The translations under genes were made by a program, and so were the position numbers. The notes beneath the pieces were generated by a model. That model searched no databases. It was not told the origin of the DNA and worked only from the letters and a program-made list of their open reading frames with translations. Below are positions 11,025 through 20,359 of a stretch of DNA of 64,000 nucleotides, in pieces; position 1 is the first letter of the stretch; every line of letters begins with the position of its first letter. Origin of the DNA: Alphaproteobacteria bacterium (GTDB lineage: Bacteria; Pseudomonadota; Alphaproteobacteria; UBA9219); NCBI GenBank assembly GCA_028866275.1, contig JAGWIK010000002.1, forward strand, positions 1 through 64,000, given 5' to 3'.

Positions 11025-11059
11025 AACGCTTTTTTAACCAAATGCGAACGCTTTCTTAA
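11025..11059. repeat. 13-bp direct repeat upstream of the Hsp70-like gene
   Basis: AACGCTTTTTTAA (11025-11037) and AACGCTTTCTTAA (11047-11059), one mismatch, 22-bp phasing. Confidence 0.7.
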
Positions 11060-11110
11060 ATGAAATCCGATACATAATGGCTCTCTTTCGCTCATCGGGT
11101 TAGGTTTTCT

Positions 11111-13699
11111 ATGTATCTCGGCATCGATCTTGGCTCATCCAACAGCGTCGTCGCGGGCATTGTCGACGGCAAGGCGCGCGTTTTCCGCCCCGCCGACGGC
11201 GGCGAGGTTTTGCCGTCGGTGATTTATTTCGACAAGCGCGGGCATCGTCTGTATGGCCGCCGCGCGCATGATCAGGCCTTGGTCGCGCCGGAAAATGTGG
11301 CGGCGGGGTTCAAGCGTTTGATGGGGTCGTCGACGCCGATTGAAATCAAAGATCTTGAATTGAAATTGACGCCCGAGGAATGTTCGGCGGAAATCATCCG
11401 CCAATTGCTGGGGCAGGCGGCGACGGAATCCGGCGGCGACCGCATCACCGGCGCCGTCATCACCATTCCCGCGGCATTCAACCAGATGCAGTCGGAATCG
11501 ACATTGCGCGCCGCGAAAATGGCGGGGCTTGACCGCGTCGATTTGCTGCAGGAACCTATCGCCGCGGCAATGGCCGCAATGGAAGGCGCGAAACGGTCGG
11601 GCCGTTTTCTGGTGTATGATCTGGGCGGCGGCACGTTCGACGTCGCGCTGGCGCAGGCCATCAACGGCGAAGTCAAAATCGTGGCGCATCAGGGCATCAA
11701 TATGCTGGGCGGGCGCGATTTCGACCGCATGATCGTCAACGAAGTCGTGCGCCCGTGGCTGGCGGCGACGTTCGACCTGCCGGAAAATTTCCAGCGCGAT
11801 CCCAATTACCGCCGCTTGATCCGCATCGCGCAACTGGCCGCCGAAAAGGCGAAAATCGACCTGTCGTCGCAGGATGAAGCCGCCATTTTCGCATCGGACG
11901 ACGAATTGCGCATGATGGACCAGAACGAAATGGAGATGTATCTGGACGTGCCGTTCACGCGCGCGCGGTTCGAAGAATTGATCCGCGAACCCGTCATGCA
12001 GACGATTGATCTGATCCGCAGCCTGTTGGCCGACAACAATACCAGCCACGAAGAAATCGACCGTATCGTGTTCATCGGCGGGCCGAGCCGCATTCCGTTG
12101 ATCCGGCAAATGGTGTCGAATGAATTGGGCATCGCCGCCGATTTGAAAACAGACCCGATGACGGCGGTGGCCGTCGGCGCGGCCTATTATTGCGAAGGAC
12201 GGCAATGGGACGCCGACAATGTCAGTTCGCCCAAGCCCAAGGAAGCCGTGGTCGAAGCGCCGAAATCCGCGCCCGCCTCCGTCCCCGCGGTGGAAGACGC
12301 TTCCGTGCCGGCGGCGCCGGTTATTTCCGAACCGGGCGTGTCCTATGCCTATACCGCGCGCACGCCGTCGGATAAAACGGTCGTGACGGTTCAGGTCAAG
12401 GGCAATGCCGAAACGCGCCAGATCAAGCTGATCGGCAAGGGGTGGGATTCCGGCGCGCTGCCCCTGTTCGACGGGCTGACGATTTCGGTGCCGCTGGCGG
12501 ACGCCGGCGAACATATGTTCACCGCCCATGTGCTGGACGAAGCCGGCAATGTGTTGCCGCAGCATGATCAGGCTTTGGCCATTACGCGTTTGGTGGCGTC
12601 GACGGGCAGCATTCCCGCGGCGCAGACGATTGCGGTCAAGGCCTTGGGCCACATGCATGCGCAGGAAAACATCCTGATGCCGCTGGTCAGAAAAGGCGAC
12701 ACGCTGCCCGCGCATGGCCGCGTGCGTTTCACCACGGCGCGCGGCATCAAGGCGCATGAATTCGGTTCAGTGAGTTTTGAGCTGTTTCAGGTCGAATATC
12801 CCGAACGGGTCGATTTGAATTTGTGCGTCGGCGTGTTCCGCATCGGCGGTGAAGATCTGCCCGACGGGTTCGCCTTGCCTGAAGGGTCGGTGGTGACGTT
12901 CGACTGGACGATGTCGGACAGCGGCATTTTACAGGCCACGGCCATTTTGGAAGGCGCCGAAGGCGCGCGGCTGGAACATAAAGCCCCGCGTTTTTACGCG
13001 CCGCAGGCGGGGCAGATTTCTTTCGCGGGTGAAGGCGGTGCGCAATTCGCGTCGGCCATTATCAGGCAGGGTGAAGAAGAATGGGGCGATCTGGCCGCCG
13101 CCGTCGGCCCCGAGGGCGGGCCTGAAATGCAATTGCTGAAAATGCGGATTCAGGAACAAAGCGAAACGCTGGCCGAAGCGGGCAACGATCCCGAAACCAT
13201 CCGCCGCGTCGCCGAAGAATCGCGCTTCGTGCGGCAGGATATCGCGCGTCTGGCCAAAAAATACCGCGCTGCGATGTTGCAACGCCGTTTGGGCAAGATG
13301 AACGCGGTGTTCAACCGCATCGCCCGCGCCCATGCCGACAAACCCGAAAACGCGCGGTTCGACAATCACGCCGTCAAGGTGCAGGGCATTATCGACGCCG
13401 CCGACGTGGCCGCTTATGAAGATGCCGATTTGCATCTGGCGGAAATGCGGGATCTGTTTTTCTTTGTCGCGTGGCGCGACGCGGGCTATGTCCAGACATG
13501 GTTCAAGCGTCTGGCGGGCGAACCCTATCTGTTCCCCGACGCGGCGGAATTCAAGGATATGGTGGCGCAGGGGCAGGCACTGGCCGCGGCGGACGATATC
13601 GACGCGTTGCGCCAGCTGGTCAAACGCATGCTGTCCTCGCGCATCGCGCTGGGCGCCAGCGACAGCGCCAGCGAGCTGGCGACGATTGTGAAGGCGTAA
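11111..13699 (+). CDS. Hsp70 (DnaK) family protein with an extended, non-canonical C-terminal region
   Basis: 862 aa; MYLGIDLGSSNSVVA, VYDLGGGTFDVALA, IVFIGGPSRIPLIR ATPase motifs; C-terminal half does not read as classical DnaK. Confidence 0.9.
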   Translation: MYLGIDLGSSNSVVAGIVDGKARVFRPADGGEVLPSVIYFDKRGHRLYGRRAHDQALVAPENVAAGFKRLMGSSTPIEIKDLELKLTPEECSAEIIRQLLGQAATESGGDRITGAVITIPAAFNQMQSESTLRAAKMAGLDRVDLLQEPIAAAMAAMEGAKRSGRFLVYDLGGGTFDVALAQAINGEVKIVAHQGINMLGGRDFDRMIVNEVVRPWLAATFDLPENFQRDPNYRRLIRIAQLAAEKAKIDLSSQDEAAIFASDDELRMMDQNEMEMYLDVPFTRARFEELIREPVMQTIDLIRSLLADNNTSHEEIDRIVFIGGPSRIPLIRQMVSNELGIAADLKTDPMTAVAVGAAYYCEGRQWDADNVSSPKPKEAVVEAPKSAPASVPAVEDASVPAAPVISEPGVSYAYTARTPSDKTVVTVQVKGNAETRQIKLIGKGWDSGALPLFDGLTISVPLADAGEHMFTAHVLDEAGNVLPQHDQALAITRLVASTGSIPAAQTIAVKALGHMHAQENILMPLVRKGDTLPAHGRVRFTTARGIKAHEFGSVSFELFQVEYPERVDLNLCVGVFRIGGEDLPDGFALPEGSVVTFDWTMSDSGILQATAILEGAEGARLEHKAPRFYAPQAGQISFAGEGGAQFASAIIRQGEEEWGDLAAAVGPEGGPEMQLLKMRIQEQSETLAEAGNDPETIRRVAEESRFVRQDIARLAKKYRAAMLQRRLGKMNAVFNRIARAHADKPENARFDNHAVKVQGIIDAADVAAYEDADLHLAEMRDLFFFVAWRDAGYVQTWFKRLAGEPYLFPDAAEFKDMVAQGQALAAADDIDALRQLVKRMLSSRIALGASDSASELATIVKA

Positions 13700-13716
13700 T
13701 GTAATACGGAATCCGG

Positions 13717-13929
13717 TTAGCCGAATAGAAAATCCCTGTAGACGCGGGGATTTTTTTGCATCCCTTTCCAGTGATCGAGCCGGGTGGGTTTGTGCATGCC
13801 GAGGGTCAGGCGGTGACGTTTGACGCTGGGAGGCAAAAGGGGGATTTGCGGTTTAAGCGACTGATACTGGTTCGGGGGCGGTGTGATATGCGGTGTGCGC
13901 GTGGATGTGCCGTTTTTACCGTTTTTCAT
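13717..13929 (-). CDS. Possible small basic protein (70 aa), unverified
   Basis: ATG preceded by AAGGGATTTAAA; its 3' end overlaps the Hsp70 terminator hairpin. Confidence 0.25.
   Translation of the reverse strand: MKNGKNGTSTRTPHITPPPNQYQSLKPQIPLLPPSVKRHRLTLGMHKPTRLDHWKGMQKNPRVYRDFLFG
13729..13757 (+). terminator. Rho-independent terminator of the Hsp70-like gene
   Basis: AATCCC-TGTAGACGCG-GGGATT followed by a T-tract. Confidence 0.7.
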
Positions 13930-14172
13930 TTTAAATCCCTTGATTTATATGGCTGCATCGATGAATAAGCCGGATTATGGTACTTTGGCGCGCGCGGCTT
14001 TGTCAAACCGCCCTATTTACCCCTTGCAATCTTCGGTTAAATCGCTATAAACGCCCGGCTTTAACAGGCACCTTGCTCGTCCCTTCGAGGGCGGGCTCAG
14101 ACCGGGGCGGCTGATGATTTGGGATTGGCCCAGACCAGCTTCCGGTCGCATAACCATAAGGGAACCGCGGAT

Positions 14173-14607
14173 ATGCCGCTTTACGAAACCATTTTTATCG
14201 CGCGTCAGGATGTGCCGACCACGCAGGTCGAAGCTCTGGCCAAGGCTTTCACCGACATCATCGTCAAGGATAGCGGTTCGGTCAAAAAGACCGAACAATG
14301 GGGCCTGCGCAATCTTGCCTATCGCATCAACAAGAACAAAAAAGGCCATTACGTTCTGATGAATATCGACGCGCCCGCCGCGGCGATTGCCGAAATGGAA
14401 CGTAATATGGGCCTGAATGAAGACGTTCTGCGTTTCATGACCGTGCGCGTCGAAGAACATGAAGAAGGCCCGTCGGCCGTTCTGCGCAAGGATGAACGCA
14501 GCGAACGCCCCGCGTTCGGCGAACGCAATGATCGTGGCGGCGACCGTGGTGGCGATCGCCCCCGCCGCGCCCCGCGCAGCGAATCTGTTGAAGGAGATGC
14601 CGCATGA
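14173..14607 (+). CDS. rpsF: 30S ribosomal protein S6
   Basis: [30 protein letters not shown]...[32 protein letters not shown]. Confidence 0.97.
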   Translation: MPLYETIFIARQDVPTTQVEALAKAFTDIIVKDSGSVKKTEQWGLRNLAYRINKNKKGHYVLMNIDAPAAAIAEMERNMGLNEDVLRFMTVRVEEHEEGPSAVLRKDERSERPAFGERNDRGGDRGGDRPRRAPRSESVEGDAA

Positions 14608-14900
14608 GCATGAGCGAACAAACAACCCGCGCCCCGCGCGGCGAACGTCCTGCCGCCGGCGGTTTCGGCGGTTTCCGTCGCGGCCGCAAGAGCTGCCCCT
14701 TTACCGGCAAGCACGCGCCCAAGATCGACTACAAGGATCCGGCTTTGCTGAAGCGTTTCATTTCGGAACGCGGCAAAATCATGCCGAGCCGCATCACCGC
14801 CGTTTCGGCGAAAAAGCAGCGTGAACTGGCGCAGGCCATCAAGCGCGCGCGTTTTCTGGCCTTGCTGCCTTATGCGGACAAGCGTGGCAACGCGAACTAG
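14604..14900 (+). CDS. rpsR: 30S ribosomal protein S18
   Basis: [66 protein letters not shown]. Confidence 0.97.
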   Translation: MSMSEQTTRAPRGERPAAGGFGGFRRGRKSCPFTGKHAPKIDYKDPALLKRFISERGKIMPSRITAVSAKKQRELAQAIKRARFLALLPYADKRGNAN

Positions 14901-15013
14901 GTTTTAAGTGACGAAGTCCTCTTCCCCCGCGCGTGCGCGGGGGCGGTTGGGCCTGGGGCTTTGCCTCTAACCTTGCGGCATGGAGCCGCGGGGGACACGT
15001 TAAGGGGATTGTG

Positions 15014-16000
15014 GTGTCGGAAATTCTTCCCGTATCGCGTGGCCTGATAGGCCATTTGCTTGGCGTTCTGGCCGGTTTGGCCAGCGCGGGGCTGTGCGCA
15101 TTCGCCGGATTCCATGCCGAATCCGTTTTGATCCTGATGGCCTATTTTCTGGCGATACCGCTTTATATGGCGGGCTTTGCCTGCGGCGCGTTGTCGGGTT
15201 TTCTGGCCTGTCTGGCGGGTGTGGCGGGCGTGTTTGCGTTCGCGCCCGCCGGTTTCGGCATTTTTTATCTGTTTTTCGACGCCATTCCGGCCGCCATTCT
15301 CATTCTGCTGGCGATGGGGCGTCGTGTCGATGCTGATGGCGCGGTGACGTGGCGTTCCGAAGGGACGGTGCTGGCCGTGATGACGCTTTATCCTTGTCTG
15401 ATTTTCATGGCGGTCTTCGTCATCGCGATGGGGCATGACGGCGGGTTGCAGGCGATGACTCTTCACGCGCTCGACGGCATGAGCGATCAGGTGACGAAAT
15501 TAATCGCCGCCGACGGGCAGAAGGTCACGCCGGAGATTATCGCGAACATTCATCAGGCCTTTGGCATGATCGCGCGCATTATGCCCGCCTTTGTCATGTG
15601 CGTGTGGCTGTTTTCGACTTTCGTCGATATGGCCGTGGCGCAAAGTTTTGTCGGCCAGCGTCAATGGAAATTGCGTCCCGCTTTTACGCTGGGCAACCTG
15701 CATGTGCCGTCTTTGGTTGTTTTTGCCGCCGCCATTGTCGGGTTGGTCGCCGTTTTCGCCCCCGAACCTTATCGCTATGTCGGGCTTAATCTGGGGCTGG
15801 TGCTGGGCGTGCCTTTTTTCTTTTCCGGCCTTGCCGTCATTCATGGCTGGGCGGCGCGCACCGCCTATCCCGGCGCGGTGCTGGCCGGGTTTTATATTCT
15901 GCTGGTCGCTATCGTCTATCTGGCTTTTCCCGTCACGTTTTTGGGCGTGCTGGATCAGTGGGTCAATTTCCGCAAACGGTTTGCGGAACCTAAAAATTAA
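15014..16000 (+). CDS. DUF2232-like polytopic membrane protein
   Basis: Hydrophobic protein between rpsR and rplI, the usual position of DUF2232 in alphaproteobacteria; GTG start VSEILPVSRG. Confidence 0.75.
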   Translation: MSEILPVSRGLIGHLLGVLAGLASAGLCAFAGFHAESVLILMAYFLAIPLYMAGFACGALSGFLACLAGVAGVFAFAPAGFGIFYLFFDAIPAAILILLAMGRRVDADGAVTWRSEGTVLAVMTLYPCLIFMAVFVIAMGHDGGLQAMTLHALDGMSDQVTKLIAADGQKVTPEIIANIHQAFGMIARIMPAFVMCVWLFSTFVDMAVAQSFVGQRQWKLRPAFTLGNLHVPSLVVFAAAIVGLVAVFAPEPYRYVGLNLGLVLGVPFFFSGLAVIHGWAARTAYPGAVLAGFYILLVAIVYLAFPVTFLGVLDQWVNFRKRFAEPKN

Positions 16001-16027
16001 ACCGACACACAACCGAAGGAGAAAAAC

Positions 16028-16693
16028 ATGATCGAAGTTATTTTGCTGGAACGTATCGAACGTCTGGGCGCGATGGGCCAGACGGTCAAAGTGCGCCCCG
16101 GTTATGCGCGCAATTTCCTGTTGCCGCAGAACAAGGCTTTGCGCGCGACCAAGGCCAATATGGACCTGTTCGAAAAGCAACGCGCCGAACTGGAAGCGCG
16201 CAACGCCGCCGAACGCGCCAAAGCCGAAACGCTGGCCGCCAAGCTGCATGACGTCAAATTTGTCGTCATTCGTCAGGCCAGCGACACCGGCCATCTGTTC
16301 GGGTCGGTTTCCGCGCGCGACGTGGCCGAAGCCGCCGTCAAGGCCGGGCATCAGATTGATCGCGGCCAGGTGCAGATCGACAGCCCGATCAAGGCGCTGG
16401 GCCTGTTTCCGGTCAAGGTCAAGCTGCACCCCGAAGTGACGATCAAGGTCACGGTCAATGTCGCGCGGTCGCCTGAAGAAGCGATTGTGCAGGCCGAAAA
16501 GGGCGCGGCGGTGTTGAAGGCCACGGAAGAAAAAGCCCAGGTCGAAGCGGCGTTCGAAGCCGCGGCTGAAAAAGCCGATGAACCTGTCGCCGAAGAAAAA
16601 CCCGCGAAGAAGGCCAAGAAAGCCGACGCCGCGGAAGAAGGCGAAGAACCCAAAGCCAAGAAGCCCCGCGCCAAGAAAGCGGCGGCGGAATAA
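16028..16693 (+). CDS. rplI: 50S ribosomal protein L9 with Ala/Lys/Glu-rich C-terminal extension
   Basis: [42 protein letters not shown]-terminal [28 protein letters not shown]. Confidence 0.96.
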   Translation: MIEVILLERIERLGAMGQTVKVRPGYARNFLLPQNKALRATKANMDLFEKQRAELEARNAAERAKAETLAAKLHDVKFVVIRQASDTGHLFGSVSARDVAEAAVKAGHQIDRGQVQIDSPIKALGLFPVKVKLHPEVTIKVTVNVARSPEEAIVQAEKGAAVLKATEEKAQVEAAFEAAAEKADEPVAEEKPAKKAKKADAAEEGEEPKAKKPRAKKAAAE

Positions 16694-16712
16694 ATCGGGC
16701 TTTGATGTAAGG

Positions 16713-16748
16713 GAAAACTGGCCTTTCGCAAGAAAGGCCGGTTTTTTA
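16713..16748. terminator. Terminator between convergent rplI and comEC
   Basis: AACTGGCCTTTC-GCAA-GAAAGGCCGGTT followed by TTTT. Confidence 0.85.
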
Positions 16749-18869
16749 TTGCGCGGTTATGTTGAAGCCGCGCCAGCCGACGCTCCACGGCCGCGCGCCG
16801 CGGGCGGGGCGCGATTGCACGATGCGCGGCGTATTGCCGTCAAAGTAGATAGCCGCCGCGCCGTGTTGCCACAGGGCGTGATCGTCAATGACTTGCGGCG
16901 CGGCGCAGCGATTGATCAGGAACGGGGCTATGACGATATCGGCTTTGCCGCAATCTTCCAAAGCCGCCGGTTCCGTGGCGGGCATGGCGATGAGGGTCGG
17001 GCCGTGGCGATAGACGCAACCCATATCGTCGCAGCGCAGTTGTTTGTCGTCGGGCGACAGGGCGGTGACGTCGAGCGCGGGAACATTGCCCAGCCTCTGT
17101 TGCCATTGCCTGACCGCGAACGCGTCGTGGTCAAGGTTGGAAACCGCCAGCGTGCCGTTGTCGAGCCGCGCCGCCCATTCGCGCCCGTCGGGCGATACAA
17201 AAAACGCGGGCGTTGGGATGTAAAGCGGATACATCATGCCCACGGCAATGGGCAGCAATCCCCAATATCGCCATGTCTCGCGCCACAGGCACAACCATAA
17301 TCCGCCGACGACGATGGGGATGAGGATATAAACGGGCATGGCGGGCCAGTAAAAAATCGACCCCGGCCACGCGGCGACCGTCGTGGCGATGTGGATTGTC
17401 AGCGCGACGCCCGCGCCGGCGGCGTCGATGAACCAGCCGTCGAGATTGAAGGGCGCCGTCAGATAGGCCATCAAAATGGCCGGCATGACCCAGAAGCTGG
17501 TCAAGGGGATGGCCAGCATGTTGGCGATAAAACCGTACAGGCTGAAAGATTGGAAGTGATAGATGGAAAAAGGCGTCGTCGCCGCCGTGGCGATCAACGA
17601 TGTGCGCGCAATGACGAATAAATGCGCGGTCGCCGATTTCATCCATTCCGGCACGAAGGCGGAAAAATCGCCGGTCATGAATTCCCATGCGCGTTGATGC
17701 GTGGCGACGAGGCAGAACACGGCTGCGAACGACATCTGGAAGCTGGGGCCCAGCGTGGCGTCTGGCGCCGCCAGCATGCACAAACCCGCCGACATCATGA
17801 CCAGCCGCAACGGCGACGCGCGGCGGTCGAGCGTAATGGCCAGCATGGCGAGGCCGGTCATGATCATCGACCGCAATGTGGCGGCTTGCGATCCGACAAG
17901 GAATGTATAGCCGAGCGCGGAAAAGATCGCCGCGCCCGCCGCCCATTTTTTAATGGGATATCGCAACGCCAGCCACGGAATGAGGGCAAGAATGGCGCGC
18001 AGGGGAAAATAAATCAGCAACGCCATAATGGTGACGTGGAAACCCGATGTCGACAACAGATGCGACAGGCCCGCGATACGCATGGCTTCGATCACCGGCG
18101 GCGAAATGGCGGTCTGTTCGCCGTTCAGGCGCGTGGCCGTCATGGCGGCGACGTCGCCCGACAGATGTTGATAGACATGCCGCGCCAGCATTTTGCGCAT
18201 GCGTTCGAAAAACAGCGCGAACCGTTCGCGCCATGACAGAACCGGCGGCGCGGGGTCGAGGATTTTGATCGGGCTGTAGCTCCATCCCAGACCGCCCAGA
18301 TGCTTGAAATAACCCAGCCGGCGGAAATCGGTGGCTCCCGGCGCGACGGGTTCGCTGAATCCGCCGATCTGGCCGTACAGGTCGATATCGGCGCCGGCGG
18401 GCGGCGCGTCGGCCAGCGTCAGGCCCGAAAATTTGACCCGTATTTTTTCCGGCGTGGCGTCGAACGGCACGCGGACGATACGCGGATGGGTCAGGGTAAT
18501 GCGAATGCCGTCGGGCATGATTTCGGTCATGGCGACGCGGCCCTGAATGCCTGTGGGCGGCGTAGTGCGGTCGAGCATAGGCCGTTCGGCCATGCGCGTT
18601 TCAATTTGCGCCGACGCAAAACTTGTGGCGGCCAGGGTCAAAGTGAACAGCAAAACAGCCGCCGGCCACGATGTGTGGCGCAAGGCCCATGCTCCCAGCG
18701 CCAGCGGGACGGGCGCGGCCACAGCCCATAAAGGCGGTTCAAAAGGCAGGGCGAAATACAGGCAGATGCCCGCCGCGATCGCCACCGGCAGCCAATAGGG
18801 CCAGCGCGTCCGTTCGCGCAGGAACGCGTCCGCAAGAATAGATAAAGGGGCGGCGTGTAGGGGGTTCAC
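16746..18869 (-). CDS. comEC: ComEC/Rec2 family competence/DNA-internalization membrane protein
   Basis: 707 aa; RLNGEQTAISPPVIEAMRIAGLSHLLSTSGFHVTIMALLIYFPLR, polytopic. Confidence 0.9.
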   Translation of the reverse strand: MNPLHAAPLSILADAFLRERTRWPYWLPVAIAAGICLYFALPFEPPLWAVAAPVPLALGAWALRHTSWPAAVLLFTLTLAATSFASAQIETRMAERPMLDRTTPPTGIQGRVAMTEIMPDGIRITLTHPRIVRVPFDATPEKIRVKFSGLTLADAPPAGADIDLYGQIGGFSEPVAPGATDFRRLGYFKHLGGLGWSYSPIKILDPAPPVLSWRERFALFFERMRKMLARHVYQHLSGDVAAMTATRLNGEQTAISPPVIEAMRIAGLSHLLSTSGFHVTIMALLIYFPLRAILALIPWLALRYPIKKWAAGAAIFSALGYTFLVGSQAATLRSMIMTGLAMLAITLDRRASPLRLVMMSAGLCMLAAPDATLGPSFQMSFAAVFCLVATHQRAWEFMTGDFSAFVPEWMKSATAHLFVIARTSLIATAATTPFSIYHFQSFSLYGFIANMLAIPLTSFWVMPAILMAYLTAPFNLDGWFIDAAGAGVALTIHIATTVAAWPGSIFYWPAMPVYILIPIVVGGLWLCLWRETWRYWGLLPIAVGMMYPLYIPTPAFFVSPDGREWAARLDNGTLAVSNLDHDAFAVRQWQQRLGNVPALDVTALSPDDKQLRCDDMGCVYRHGPTLIAMPATEPAALEDCGKADIVIAPFLINRCAAPQVIDDHALWQHGAAAIYFDGNTPRIVQSRPARGARPWSVGWRGFNITAQ

Positions 18870-18931
18870 GGGCGGCGAGGAAGGTATTAAAGTAGAGCTT
18901 CAGTTTGCAAGCATAACCCAAGGTTTTATTT

Positions 18932-20359
18932 ATGTCATCGGCCTCCAAACCTGTCGTTACCCGTTTCGCCCCGTCGCCCACCGGTTTTTTGCATATCGGC
19001 AGCGCGCGCACGGCCTTGTTTTGCTGGCTGTTCGCCAAGCATCATGGCGGCAAGAATTTGCTGCGTATCGAAGACACCGACCGTGCCCGTTCGACGCCGG
19101 AATCCATCGATACGATTCTGGACGGGCTGACCTGGCTGGGCCTTGACTGGGATAATAAGGACTATAACGGCCGCAGCTATTATTCGCAGTATGAACAGCG
19201 CGACCGCCATGCCGACGTCGCGCGCCAGATGGTCGCAAACGGCAAGGCCTATTATTGCTATGCCACGCCGGAAGAGCTGGACGCCATGCGGGCCGAGCAA
19301 AAGGAAAAAGGCCTGCCGCAGCGTTATGACGGGCGGTGGCGCGCCCGTCCGGCCAGCGACGCGCCCGCCGGCATCAAACCGGTTATTCGCCTGAAGGCGC
19401 CGCAGGATGGCGAAACCACCGTGCATGACGCGGTGATGGGCCGCGTGACGGTGCAGAACAGCCAGCTGGATGACATGATCTTGCTGCGCAGCGACGGCAC
19501 GCCGACTTATATGCATGCCGTGGTCGTGGACGATCACGATATGGAGGTCACGCATGTTATCCGCGGCGACGATCATCTGACCAATACTTTCCGGCAGGTG
19601 CAGATTTATAAAGCGATGGGGTGGGATGTGCCGACTTTTGCCCATTTGCCGATGATTTTGGGGCCGGACGGCGCGAAATTGTCGAAACGCCACGGCGCGC
19701 CCGCGGTCGGCGATTACCGCGACCGCGGTTATCTGCCCGAAGCGATATGCAATTATTTGCTGCGTTTATGCTGGTCGCACGGCGATGACGAGATTATCTC
19801 GCGCGAACAGGCCGTGGAATGGTTCGATCTGGACGGTATCGGCAAATCGCCGGCGCGGTTCGACTTTGCCAAATTGGGCAGCGTCAATGCGCATTATATC
19901 AAACAGGCCGACGATGCGCGTTTGGCGAAACTGGCCGAGCCGTTTATCGCGCGGGCGCTGGGCCGTCCTTTGACGATGGCGCAGATGGATTTGCTGGCGC
20001 GCGCCATGACCGACCTGAAGCCGCGCGCGCAGACAATCGCCGACATTGCCGACATGGCGGTGTTTTATTTCCATGACGGCGCGTTGCCGATGGATGACAA
20101 GGCGCAGAAGCTTCTGACGCCGGATGCGAAAGCCATTCTGGCCGATATGGCCGCGCGTATGGAAAAACTGGACGATTTCACCGCGCATGCCGTCGAAGAA
20201 GCGTGCCGTGCCTATGCCGAAGAAAAAGGCATCAAGCTGGGCGCCGTCGCGCAACCGCTGCGCGCGGCCCTGTCCGGTTCGACCGTATCGCCGCCGATTT
20301 TCGGCGTCGCGGCGATTTTGGGGCGCGACGAGACGTTGCGGCGGGTTAAATCAGCCTAA
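18932..20359 (+). CDS. gltX: Glutamyl-tRNA synthetase
   Basis: VTRFAPSPTGFLHIGSARTALFCWLFAKHHGGKNLLRIEDTDRARST; KLSKRHGA. Confidence 0.97.
   Translation: MSSASKPVVTRFAPSPTGFLHIGSARTALFCWLFAKHHGGKNLLRIEDTDRARSTPESIDTILDGLTWLGLDWDNKDYNGRSYYSQYEQRDRHADVARQMVANGKAYYCYATPEELDAMRAEQKEKGLPQRYDGRWRARPASDAPAGIKPVIRLKAPQDGETTVHDAVMGRVTVQNSQLDDMILLRSDGTPTYMHAVVVDDHDMEVTHVIRGDDHLTNTFRQVQIYKAMGWDVPTFAHLPMILGPDGAKLSKRHGAPAVGDYRDRGYLPEAICNYLLRLCWSHGDDEIISREQAVEWFDLDGIGKSPARFDFAKLGSVNAHYIKQADDARLAKLAEPFIARALGRPLTMAQMDLLARAMTDLKPRAQTIADIADMAVFYFHDGALPMDDKAQKLLTPDAKAILADMAARMEKLDDFTAHAVEEACRAYAEEKGIKLGAVAQPLRAALSGSTVSPPIFGVAAILGRDETLRRVKSA

Noticed and set aside
11135-12757. 540-aa minus-strand ORF opposite the Hsp70-like gene
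   Set aside because: Antisense shadow ORF; no recognisable domain.
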